Assembly: GCF_014218255.1 (NCBI RefSeq)
Contig: NZ_AP021872.1
Location: 1,612,001 to 1,676,000, forward strand
Origin: Mycoavidus sp. B2-EB
GTDB lineage: Bacteria > Pseudomonadota > Gammaproteobacteria > Burkholderiales > Burkholderiaceae
DNA: 64,000 nucleotides
Direction: 5' to 3'
Below are positions 1 to 7,489 of this stretch, piece after piece. Position 1 is the first letter of the stretch. The number at the start of each line of letters is the position of its first letter. The notes under the pieces were generated by a model, which was not told where the DNA came from, did not search any database, and was given only the letters and a program-made list of their open reading frames with translations. The position numbers and the translations under genes were made by a program.

Positions 1-88
1 TGTCATGCAAGTTGCATTTAATATTGTCGATGATTTTGTGCCAAGCACACGCGGAGAGGGTGGCTTCGGTAGTACGGGTAAACAGTAA
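1..88 (+). CDS. dut: dUTP diphosphatase, C-terminal fragment (5' end outside window)
   Basis: The window opens inside a plus-strand reading frame (codons from base 2) that stops with TAA at 86-88. The last residues read VDDFVPSTRGEGGFGSTGKQ. This matches the flexible C-terminal motif V of trimeric dUTPases (RGxGGFGSTG), the arm that closes over dUTP in the neighbouring subunit. dUTPase hydrolyses dUTP to dUMP and diphosphate, keeping uracil out of DNA and supplying dTMP synthesis. Only about 28 codons are visible, so the call rests on this motif, which is highly characteristic. The gene marks the left housekeeping border of the accessory island that follows. Confidence 0.85.
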   Translation, partial: VMQVAFNIVDDFVPSTRGEGGFGSTGKQ

Positions 89-314
89 ACTCGCTTTAAA
101 AAAGCCAATGTTTTAATCGAGATCCTGCATTTTATAAAAATAAAATGCAGCATTCTCATCTAAAATCAGACATCCATCCGCTTTATCCTGCCTCAGGATT
201 CAGTCTCGCTCCAGACGAAACTCCTTTTATTCTTTGCTCAAGTTGTGATAACATAAATATATTAGGAATTTTATTCTAATAAATAAATCAAATAATGTTT
301 TTACTAAGTAAGTT
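89..314. other. Intergenic region between dut and the WD40 gene
   Basis: This stretch holds no convincing gene. It contains an AT-rich inverted repeat (see 125-150), and its last 80 bases are very AT-rich, as expected of a promoter area for the gene at 315. I could not fix a -35/-10 pair with confidence. Confidence 0.5.
125..150 (+). terminator. Possible terminator hairpin after dut
   Basis: A perfect 11-bp inverted repeat, CTGCATTTTAT (125-135) and ATAAAATGCAG (140-150), is separated by four A residues and lies 37 bases after the dut stop. The stem is AT-rich and no T tract follows on the plus strand, so it is not a textbook intrinsic terminator. It could be a weak terminator or another palindromic site. 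Confidence 0.35.
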
Positions 315-1493
315 ATGCTGTCAAATATTCGTCATTATTCCAATTCATCTTGTATTGCCGCGCTCGCACAGACACTCAATACTAAACCGCTCTCCTCATT
401 ACACACCTCGTCAAATTCCGAATCCAACCCGCCCGCTCTTCCAGCGCCACAGAATTTAGCTGAAGAGCCGCCGATCATATGTAGTGTCGTCTCACGTGAT
501 AGTAAATGGCTCGCTTTCTCAAGTACGAATGCAACCGTTCAATTATGGTCGCGTACTTCCACCGCACAGCACGCGCTTAAAAGCCATACCGATTGGGTCA
601 GCAGCATCGCTTTTTCTGAAGATAGCCGGTGGTTGGCTTCAGCTAGCTACAATGGCATGATTCACTTACGAAAAATCGAAAATAACCAGCCTGCTGACTT
701 CTATAACACATTAAGCTGTGACGGACTGAGCGTAAGTAGCATGGCGTTTTTACAAACGGCAGAGGTCACTCAGCTAGCCGCAGGCACAATTTTCAAGAAA
801 ATTTTTATATGGTCGCTCAACGACCAGAAAGAGCCAAAATTACTCCGTAAACTATCCATTTCTGACTCGATCTATCAGGTCTCATTCTCCAATGATGGCC
901 AGTGGCTAGCCTCAAGCAGCAATCAATTTATTTATGTGTATGGCACAGTTAATAGCTTCAAACTAACAGATACTGTTAACACATTTTTTGATGCGACTTG
1001 CATTACCTTTTCACCTGATAATCTTTGGCTAGCTTCAGGTAGCACTGATGGCGTCATCAGGCTTTGGTCATTTGCAGCAAACCAAACCACGCCGCCTAGT
1101 CTGCGCTATACGTTTAAAGGGCATATGGCGGCTATCAACTGCCTCGTGTTTTCAGAAGATAGCAAACAACTCGCTGCAACCAGTGTTAATAATACTTTTA
1201 GCATATGGTCACTAGATCCTGGCCAATCTCGGGCCGTTATTCGACACTGTAGCAAAGACTTATTATCCGTTATGTGGCAACCTACACTGGCTCAAAATCC
1301 ATTATTGTTAACCAGGGGATCAGACCATTCTATCAACTTGTGGGAGGTAGAAACTAACGGCCTCTCTTTGCACATGCACAGATCCTGGACATTGCATCAA
1401 GATAAGCGCTCTACCACCATGATGGCTATCGAGAATCCTGTAAAATCAAATGCAAAAACTTTCCGGCCTATGCATTCAGCCCAATTGCAATAG
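315..1493 (+). CDS. WD40-repeat protein (392 aa)
   Basis: The protein consists mainly of WD40 blades. Segments such as VSSIAFSEDSRWLASASYNG, CITFSPDNLWLASGSTDG with VIRLW, and NCLVFSEDSKQLAATSVNN with FSIW recur about every 40-50 residues, giving roughly six or seven blades from residue 60 to 360, enough for one beta-propeller. WD40 propellers are protein-interaction platforms, common in eukaryotes and scattered in bacteria. No catalytic domain or clear signal peptide is visible. The start at 315 has only a weak purine-rich upstream sequence (TAAG). The gene is AT-richer than the housekeeping genes and heads an island between dut and lpxC. In a host-associated bacterium an effector or scaffold role is plausible, but the sequence does not show it. 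Confidence 0.8.
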   Translation: MLSNIRHYSNSSCIAALAQTLNTKPLSSLHTSSNSESNPPALPAPQNLAEEPPIICSVVSRDSKWLAFSSTNATVQLWSRTSTAQHALKSHTDWVSSIAFSEDSRWLASASYNGMIHLRKIENNQPADFYNTLSCDGLSVSSMAFLQTAEVTQLAAGTIFKKIFIWSLNDQKEPKLLRKLSISDSIYQVSFSNDGQWLASSSNQFIYVYGTVNSFKLTDTVNTFFDATCITFSPDNLWLASGSTDGVIRLWSFAANQTTPPSLRYTFKGHMAAINCLVFSEDSKQLAATSVNNTFSIWSLDPGQSRAVIRHCSKDLLSVMWQPTLAQNPLLLTRGSDHSINLWEVETNGLSLHMHRSWTLHQDKRSTTMMAIENPVKSNAKTFRPMHSAQLQ

Positions 1494-1572
1494 TCTCGGT
1501 TCTAGCTGCTTTATCAAGCACCATAATAAAGCGCGGCACTCTAAATTAACGGTTTTTATTCAGGAATCATTC

Positions 1573-2490
1573 ATGTTATTGAGTCCTCTAAGCTTACTTC
1601 AATCGGCCTATTCTACTCTGCGCACTTATGCGTTCAACCATAATACGTCGCCTGTTCCTGAAGCTCATTCTGAATCAGCACCTCGTTTAGACTCCCCCTT
1701 TAACGACAATCCAGTGGAGCACGCGACGCAGGCAATTGGCTCCTGGCGGCAATCTACGCCAGCTAAACTTAAAGAAACTGACTTTAAGCCAATTTCCATT
1801 CCACTCAAAACCAAGCCTTCAGCTTACTGTTATTCGCTTAATGCAACTAGCTGGCTAGCAGTAGCTGAAGAGCTGCGGCCCGGCATCGCTCAGGTTTTAC
1901 AACAGCACATACATACGTCGGAGCCTCACCGCACACTGGAAAATATTGCACTTTCGCCCAATAAACAATGGTTTGCTGCTTACTCTGGCTGCAAGATTGG
2001 GCTATGGTCAATCGACTCTGACACTTTAAAAACCAAAACGCCTAAACTCTTACGCATGCTTTCAGCTGAAAACGTAACCTCTGTGACGTTTTCTCCAGAC
2101 AGTAAGTGGTTAGCCGCAGGCAATGCCAATGGCACCGCCCAAATGTGGTCAATCCAAACGGATGTGCCTACCCTTAAACAAACGTTCTCTTATCTACCCA
2201 CGCTCAGACAGGCTCTGCATGGGTCCACCATGAACCGTGTTGCATTCTCACCAGACGGCAAATGGCTTGTGAGCTGCAATGGAAACGTTAACACCTGGTC
2301 AACTACGACTGATATACCAGCACACTCGCGCTTATCACTTGATGATTCGACACATGCGATCGCATTCACGCCAAATGGCCGTTACTTGGCTGTAGGAAGC
2401 GAGAATTGCTCTGTCAAAATATATAGCCTCGCGGCAGACCTCATGAGCTCAAGCCTTTCTGTGAACTTGAAAGCCATGCTCAGGAAGTGA
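1573..2490 (+). CDS. WD40-repeat protein, C-terminally truncated by frameshift (305 aa)
   Basis: I place the start at ATG 1573, eight bases after AGGA (1562-1565). The open frame extends upstream to 1450, but that part overlaps the previous gene and lacks WD40 character. Blades are visible, for example SVTFSPDSKWLAAGNANG, RVAFSPDGKWLVSC and AIAFTPNGRYLAVGSENC with VKIYSL. The TGA at 2488-2490 cuts the propeller short. Immediately beyond, in shifted frames, the bases still encode SHAQEVRSVAF (from 2472) and then REWLASGSQDGAM (from 2506), the start of another blade. A one-base loss in the A run near 2470 would explain this. The gene is therefore probably a decayed or shortened paralogue of the WD40 gene upstream. 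Whether the truncated product folds is unknown. Confidence 0.72.
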   Translation: MLLSPLSLLQSAYSTLRTYAFNHNTSPVPEAHSESAPRLDSPFNDNPVEHATQAIGSWRQSTPAKLKETDFKPISIPLKTKPSAYCYSLNATSWLAVAEELRPGIAQVLQQHIHTSEPHRTLENIALSPNKQWFAAYSGCKIGLWSIDSDTLKTKTPKLLRMLSAENVTSVTFSPDSKWLAAGNANGTAQMWSIQTDVPTLKQTFSYLPTLRQALHGSTMNRVAFSPDGKWLVSCNGNVNTWSTTTDIPAHSRLSLDDSTHAIAFTPNGRYLAVGSENCSVKIYSLAADLMSSSLSVNLKAMLRK

Positions 2491-2550
2491 GGAGCGTCGC
2501 TTTTCCGCGAGTGGCTAGCTTCAGGGAGTCAGGATGGCGCCATGAAACGT
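2472..2550 (+). pseudogene. Remnant of a WD40 blade downstream of the truncated WD40 gene
   Basis: Read from 2472, the bases give SHAQEVRSVAF. Read from 2506, in the frame of the upstream WD40 gene and of the downstream DUF167 gene, they give REWLASGSQDGAMKR. Together these match the canonical blade opening (H-x-x-V-x-S-V-A-F-S-x-D-x-x-WLASGSQDG) with one frameshift and a short deletion. The remnant runs directly into the upstream part of the DUF167 frame, so the first codons of that frame (2542-2589) are probably WD40 debris. Confidence 0.6.
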
Positions 2551-2589
2551 AACCCAGTCAACCCAGGAACCAACGGAGCGTGTCATACA

Positions 2590-2898
2590 ATGCAGCGTTC
2601 GTTTTTTTCCTGGGAGGGCAATACACTCATCCTGAATATTCTCGGCAAGCCAAGCGCAAAACAAAATACTATTGGCCAAATTAAAGGGCATCAGCTCAAG
2701 GTCAGTATCACGGCTACGCCTTGCAACGGCAAGGCAACCGATCATATCGTGCGCTTTCTTGCAAGAGAATTCGGCGTGCCGATCTCAAGCATTGAAGTCG
2801 TGTTCGGCCGCATGAGTGTCAATAAGCAGTTGCGTATCAAAGCCCCTAAGCGGCTTCCCGCAGTCATTAGGCAGCAGGAATTAACCCCCAGCCATTAA
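2590..2898 (+). CDS. DUF167 / YggU family protein (102 aa)
   Basis: The sequence carries the family pattern LKVSITATPCNGKATDHIVR and FLAREFGVP, followed by GRMSVNKQLRI, equivalent to the usual LKVRITAPPVDGKAN and GxTSRxKxLRI. Members are about 100 residues long, with an alpha/beta fold of unknown biochemical role. I prefer ATG 2590 (102 aa, starting MQRSFFSWEG) to the in-frame ATG 2542, because the extra 16 residues lie in WD40 remnant sequence and family members begin a few residues before the W-x-G segment. Several normally conserved positions (the QPRA-like and TSRDK segments) have changed, which may reflect relaxed constraint. It is flanked by accessory genes on both sides. Confidence 0.75.
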   Translation: MQRSFFSWEGNTLILNILGKPSAKQNTIGQIKGHQLKVSITATPCNGKATDHIVRFLAREFGVPISSIEVVFGRMSVNKQLRIKAPKRLPAVIRQQELTPSH

Positions 2899-3079
2899 CC
2901 TTATCTGTATTTGCACGACTTCAATTCAGGAAATCCGTTATTGACGCCCCCCCTATTTCCTGCGTTTCTCTTGAGAATTCTTCGTTAGCATTCAGCATTC
3001 AATCACGCTCTATAGCAATATATTGCATGCAACCATGCATCACATTACATGCGCAGCCCATTTTTAGAGCGGACTCCAT

Positions 3080-5053
3080 ATGTTAGGAAATAAAATCACT
3101 AAGCCTATCTCGAGCAACAGCAAAAGATTAGCGGAGGAAAACGATCAAGATTCGTCGCCTAAACGAACAAAAACATCAAGAAGAAGCCAGGCGACTGAAC
3201 CAGCATCCGCATTAATAAATCAAAATTCGTCATCTAAACCAGCAAAAACATCATTGGAAAATTTGCCGACTGAGGTTATAACGCCTATTCTATTAAAAAC
3301 ATCGCCAGAAGGCAGAGCCAAATTCGGGCAAGCAAACCGTTGGGCCAAAAAACAATTTGATGAGGCACAGCTCGCCCTGTTAAGACCTTATTCAGACAGC
3401 CCGCAAATAAATCATCTTTTGTTTCCTAAGAATGATGTAAAAATTATCGACCGCTACCCCGCCTTAAAAAAACTCGTTCAAAACATGCTTACAGAGCGCC
3501 CTTTCTCTGCAGAGGATAGTGAGCAACTACACGATTTATTGTGTTCTAAGGAAGGGAGAAAGGTTTTTGAAGAATATCCGTCACTCAATGATCTGATCAA
3601 AAACACTATTTTAAAATGGTCTTTCTCAAAGGAAAATGGCGAGCGCATATATTCTCTGCTCTGTTCTGAAGAAGGAAAAACCGCCCTTGATAAAAGTCCA
3701 TCTTTAAATACACTCATCAAAAATATCCTGTCAAAGGATATTCTTTCAAACGCAGGTAGTGAGCATATACATCATTTTCTAAGCTCTCCAGCAGGACAAG
3801 AAATACTGATCCAAGAAAGGGAAAAGGCGTTTAAACAAGTCGGAAAAAATGCAGATCTTAATGAAGAAGAAAACATTGCACTTAAACAGTATTCCCCGTT
3901 AAATGAATTAATCAAAAGTGTTATTGCACAGCAAGTTTCTTCGAATGTAATAAGTGAAAAAATTTATACTTTCTACTTTTCTGAGGAAGGACTCAACGCG
4001 CTTGCAGCACACTCCTTGTTAGATTCACTTTTTAGCGCCATACTCTCAAAAAAAGCTTTAGCAAACAAACCGATACATGAGTTTTTATGTAGCGAAGAAG
4101 GAGCCGCAGCTTTCACGCAATGCCCCCCATTGCGTCCACTCATCGAAGCTATTCTTGCGCAACACATTGATCAAAAACACGTTAATAAAGCCGTCACACT
4201 ACTTTGCTCTATCAATCCAGATCATCCAGTTATCACGCGACAGCATCTGGTCGATTTTGAGTGGTGCAAAAGCGATACAGGAGCAGAAGGGGGGGCTCTC
4301 TCCGCTCAACCATTAGCGCCTGAGCAGAGCTCTCATGTTTTTAAACATTTGCTTTTACTTCTTAGCCAAAAACCCAAATTCGATGGAGAAAAGTTTCTGC
4401 AAATTTCTCCTGAAAGCATGCGAGATGGAGTTCTTTGGACTTATGATGCGCTGCTTCGCTCAGATCCTTCAAGACTCTTTGATTTTAAGGCGATGCTTGA
4501 AAGTAGGGGATTCATCCATGATGATATATATCATAGCGATGAAGATGAAGATGAGGTATCGCACCCCATTATTTGGGCCTCTTGCATAGGCCATGACCCG
4601 CGTTTCCTGCACGAGCTTTTGCAGGAACACTTCAATCCAAATGCATTTAATCAAGAGGGTGAAAGTGCATTGCATCTGGCTGCCGAAGGAAATCGTGTTG
4701 ATTCCGCCCTACTTTTACTCCAGTACCATGCGAAATTAGACGCGCGGGACAATCAAGGAAAAACCCCTTTGCATAGCGCGGCGGCAAATAGCCTCAATGT
4801 AACTCAGGTATTCATCAATGCTGGGGCAAATATAAACGCAAAGGATCATCAGGGAAGAACCCCTCTACACGCAGCAATAAGTGCAGAACATATGAAGCTG
4901 GAGGTTATTCAACTACTGTTTGCAACGGGCGCGGACCCAACTATTAAAGATGCGCAAGGTTTAACTGCACGCGACCTTGCGCAGCAGATAAATCGAGGTG
5001 AAATATTCGATTCTCTATTGGCCGCCAACCCGCCCAAGAGAAGCCCGCTTTAA
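3080..5053 (+). CDS. Putative host-directed protein: NLS-like, F-box-like, 40-residue repeats, ankyrin repeats (657 aa)
   Basis: Four regions are visible. Residues 15-35 contain two basic clusters (KR, then PKRTK about ten residues later) resembling a bipartite nuclear localisation signal. Residues 58-97 (LENLPTEVITPILLKTSPEG...ANRWAKKQF) resemble an F-box, the Skp1-binding module of eukaryotic SCF ubiquitin ligases. Residues 110 to about 385 form tandem units of about 40 residues (IYSLLCSEEG...PSLNTLIKNIL), starting near 110, 150, 190, 230, 296 and 333. I do not recognise this repeat. Residues 500-640 are ankyrin repeats (GESALHLAAEGN, GKTPLHSAAAN, GRTPLHAAISAEH). No signal peptide or membrane segment is seen. 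F-box plus ankyrin architecture is known among secreted effectors of intracellular bacteria; such a role here is inference. The gene is AT-rich and convergent with lpxC, 38 bases apart. Confidence 0.75.
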   Translation: MLGNKITKPISSNSKRLAEENDQDSSPKRTKTSRRSQATEPASALINQNSSSKPAKTSLENLPTEVITPILLKTSPEGRAKFGQANRWAKKQFDEAQLALLRPYSDSPQINHLLFPKNDVKIIDRYPALKKLVQNMLTERPFSAEDSEQLHDLLCSKEGRKVFEEYPSLNDLIKNTILKWSFSKENGERIYSLLCSEEGKTALDKSPSLNTLIKNILSKDILSNAGSEHIHHFLSSPAGQEILIQEREKAFKQVGKNADLNEEENIALKQYSPLNELIKSVIAQQVSSNVISEKIYTFYFSEEGLNALAAHSLLDSLFSAILSKKALANKPIHEFLCSEEGAAAFTQCPPLRPLIEAILAQHIDQKHVNKAVTLLCSINPDHPVITRQHLVDFEWCKSDTGAEGGALSAQPLAPEQSSHVFKHLLLLLSQKPKFDGEKFLQISPESMRDGVLWTYDALLRSDPSRLFDFKAMLESRGFIHDDIYHSDEDEDEVSHPIIWASCIGHDPRFLHELLQEHFNPNAFNQEGESALHLAAEGNRVDSALLLLQYHAKLDARDNQGKTPLHSAAANSLNVTQVFINAGANINAKDHQGRTPLHAAISAEHMKLEVIQLLFATGADPTIKDAQGLTARDLAQQINRGEIFDSLLAANPPKRSPL

Positions 5054-5091
5054 CTGCAAGCGTTGTGTCAGAGCTTATGCGCTACAAGAAA

Positions 5092-6009
5092 TCACGCAAA
5101 AGCCGTCTGCACATCAAAAGCAAAGCCACGCGGCGCTTTGCGAGAATCCTCAAAGGTCACAATCTCATACGCATCTTCATGCGCAAAGAGCTCGCGTAAT
5201 AATGCATTGTTAAGCTTATGCCCGGATTTATACGCCGCATAAGAAGCCAACAACGGGTGGCCCGCCACGTATAGATCTCCAATCGCATCCAGCATTTTGT
5301 GCTTTACGAATTCATCTTCATAACGTAATCCATCGTTGTTTAAGATGCGGTATTCATCCAGCACAATTGCGTTATCCATACTGCCGCCTCGCGCTAAACC
5401 CAATTCGCGCATCGCTTCAACTTCATGCGCAAAGCCAAATGTTCGCGCGCGCGCTATCTCCCGCACATAGGAGGTGTCAGCAAAATCAACCACGAGTTCT
5501 TGACCGGTTTTGTCAACCGCAGGATGGTGGAAGTCAATCGTAAATTTGAGCTTAAAGCCAGAGTATGGCTCAAAGCAGGCAAATTTATCACCCTCGCGTA
5601 CCTCAACGCGCCGTTTAATTTTGATGAATTTCTTAGCCGCGTTTTGCTCTTCAATGCCAGCGGACTGCAATAAAAAGATAAACGAAGCGGCACTGCCATC
5701 CATAATTGGAATTTCTTCAGCGGTCACGTCTACGTAAAGATTATCAATCCCGAGCCCGGCACAAGCAGACATAAGATGTTCAATGGTCGAGATGCGCACC
5801 CCTTCTTTTTGCAGCACCGAAGCGAGCCGAGTATCGCCGATGCTGGTTGCCAAAGCTTGGATTCCAACTGGCGGCATCAGATCAATGCGCGTGAACACGA
5901 TACCCGTATGCGCTGCAGCAGGACGGAGCGTAAGCTCGACCTTCCGACCAGAATGCAATCCGATGCCAATGGTTTTGACAATTGATTTGATGGTGCGCTG
6001 CTTTAGCAT
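5092..6009 (-). CDS. lpxC: UDP-3-O-acyl-N-acetylglucosamine deacetylase
   Basis: LpxC removes the N-acetyl group from UDP-3-O-acyl-GlcNAc, the first committed step of lipid A synthesis, using a catalytic zinc ion in the cytoplasm. The expected ligands are present: H78 in EHLMSA, and H237 and D241 in [11 protein letters not shown]264 in SGHKLNN is the catalytic histidine. The length (305 aa) and the start [20 protein letters not shown] match the family. It is the last gene of the division cluster, 171 bases downstream of ftsZ. The gap contains a long hairpin (6100-6139) that could separate its expression from ftsZ. Its presence argues that the organism keeps a lipid A-containing outer membrane. 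Confidence 0.97.
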   Translation of the reverse strand: MLKQRTIKSIVKTIGIGLHSGRKVELTLRPAAAHTGIVFTRIDLMPPVGIQALATSIGDTRLASVLQKEGVRISTIEHLMSACAGLGIDNLYVDVTAEEIPIMDGSAASFIFLLQSAGIEEQNAAKKFIKIKRRVEVREGDKFACFEPYSGFKLKFTIDFHHPAVDKTGQELVVDFADTSYVREIARARTFGFAHEVEAMRELGLARGGSMDNAIVLDEYRILNNDGLRYEDEFVKHKMLDAIGDLYVAGHPLLASYAAYKSGHKLNNALLRELFAHEDAYEIVTFEDSRKAPRGFAFDVQTAFA

Positions 6010-6099
6010 ATTTAATATTTATAATCGAAAACATTGAACTAATAGTTGAATTATACTCAATTCATCCTATTTACTTTGATCAAACTGTTGGGCCCTGTT

Positions 6100-6139
6100 A
6101 CGAAGAGCAAACTAGGGTAGACACCCGTTTGCTCTTCGT
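6100..6139 (-). promoter_or_regulatory. Long perfect hairpin between ftsZ and lpxC
   Basis: ACGAAGAGCAAAC (6100-6112) and GTTTGCTCTTCGT (6127-6139) form a perfect 13-bp stem. Inside the loop a second 4-bp pairing, GGGT (6115-6118) with ACCC (6123-6126), closes a four-base AGAC loop. There is no T tract on either side, so a simple intrinsic terminator is unlikely. In the direction of transcription it lies after the ftsZ stop and about 90 bases before the lpxC start. It could act in mRNA processing or stabilisation or partial termination, or be a dispersed palindromic repeat. Confidence 0.55.
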
Positions 6140-6180
6140 CATAGTGGCGCTTAGGGCAAAGCACGCGTCGGCGCTGCGCG

Positions 6181-7362
6181 TCAATCCGCCTGGTTACGCA
6201 AAAAAGCTGGAATATCATATCGATCCACGCCTTTTTTCTCTAGCGCGCTAACATGAGCGGATGCTGTTTCACGCGAGCTGCGCCAAACGGCAGGGGTCTC
6301 AAATGCACCATAATCAGTGGTGTTCGACAATGGGGTATGAACCAAATTAACCGGCACATTATCCGTTCCAGTTTTTAATAGCGTCATGGGCACCGCTTGC
6401 ACTTTTTTGTGCGCCCGACCTAAACCCGTCGCGACTACGGTTACGCGCAGCGCCTCGCCCATTGCATCATCATAAACCGTGCCAAAAATAACCGTCGCAT
6501 CTTCAGCCGCGTAGCTTTTGATGGTATTCATGACTTCGCGCGTTTCAGACAAGCGTAATGAGCGGCTCGCCGTGATATTCACGAGCACACCGCGCGCACC
6601 TGACAAATCCACCCCTTCTAGCAATGGACTCGCCACCGCCTGTTCTGCCGCTACACGGGCACGATCAATCCCGGTTACCGTAGCGGTGCCCATCATCGCC
6701 TTACCTTGTTCGCCCATAACGGTTTTCACATCTTCAAAGTCAACGTTGACTAAACCTTCGACATTGATGATTTCCGCAATGCCCGCGACAGCGTTATGGA
6801 GCACGTCATCCGCGCACTGAAAACATTTATCCATTTCAGCATCATCGCCCATGACTTCAAACAATTTGTCATTGAGCACAACAATTAATGAATCCACTTC
6901 AGCTTCAAGCGCTTGCGAACCTGCCTCAGCAATGCGCATCCGTTTGCCCCCTTCAAACTCAAAGGGCTTCGAGACTACGCCGACGGTCAAAATCCCCATT
7001 TCCTTAGCAATTTTCGCCACTACGGGCGCAGCGCCCGTGCCCGTACCCCCGCCCATACCAGCGGTAATAAAAACCATATGGGCGCCACGCAAACAATCCA
7101 TGATGCGCTCACGCGCTTCTTCGGCGGAAGCTTGCCCCACCTCAGGTTTAGCCCCAGCGCCTAAGCCGGTTTTACCAAGTTGAATCACATGCGCGGCTTG
7201 TGAACGCATCAGCGCTTGCGCGTCTGTATTCATGCACAAAAAATCGACTCCTTGCACACCGCGATTAATCATGTGCTGTACCGCATTGCCGCCAGCCCCG
7301 CCAACGCCTACCACCTTAATGATGGTGCCACTGGTTTCTGTTTCCAGCATTTCAAATTCCAT
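6181..7362 (-). CDS. ftsZ: Cell division protein FtsZ
   Basis: FtsZ is the tubulin-like GTPase that polymerises into the Z ring at midcell. The tubulin signature GGGTGTG is at residues 104-110, the N-terminal nucleotide-binding loop GVGGAGGNAV near residue 19, and the T7 synergy-loop region (VNVDFEDVKTVM) is intact. The C-terminal conserved peptide DRYDIPAFLRNQ, which binds FtsA and ZipA, closes the 393-residue protein. The linker before it is short for a Burkholderia FtsZ. It follows ftsA by 127 bases, and that gap may hold a local promoter, although I cannot point to a clear one. Confidence 0.98.
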   Translation of the reverse strand: MEFEMLETETSGTIIKVVGVGGAGGNAVQHMINRGVQGVDFLCMNTDAQALMRSQAAHVIQLGKTGLGAGAKPEVGQASAEEARERIMDCLRGAHMVFITAGMGGGTGTGAAPVVAKIAKEMGILTVGVVSKPFEFEGGKRMRIAEAGSQALEAEVDSLIVVLNDKLFEVMGDDAEMDKCFQCADDVLHNAVAGIAEIINVEGLVNVDFEDVKTVMGEQGKAMMGTATVTGIDRARVAAEQAVASPLLEGVDLSGARGVLVNITASRSLRLSETREVMNTIKSYAAEDATVIFGTVYDDAMGEALRVTVVATGLGRAHKKVQAVPMTLLKTGTDNVPVNLVHTPLSNTTDYGAFETPAVWRSSRETASAHVSALEKKGVDRYDIPAFLRNQAD

Positions 7363-7489
7363 GGTAACTCTCCAACAAAATAAATTAATTTAAACCTTAA
7401 ATTCCTACTGGCTTCTCAATGCTTAAAAGTCGTTCAAGCCACCGCTTTGCTGCTGCATCTACAACCCCACTCTTCCCTGTTCATTTTTT

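Noticed and set aside
1450-1572. N-terminal extension of the second WD40 gene
   Set aside because: It overlaps the end of the first WD40 gene in another frame and has no WD40 pattern; ATG 1573 with AGGA upstream is the better start.
4289-4295. Run of seven G residues inside the F-box/ankyrin gene as a phase-variation switch
   Set aside because: Seven bases is short for a contingency tract and the frame is intact; without read-level length variation there is no support.
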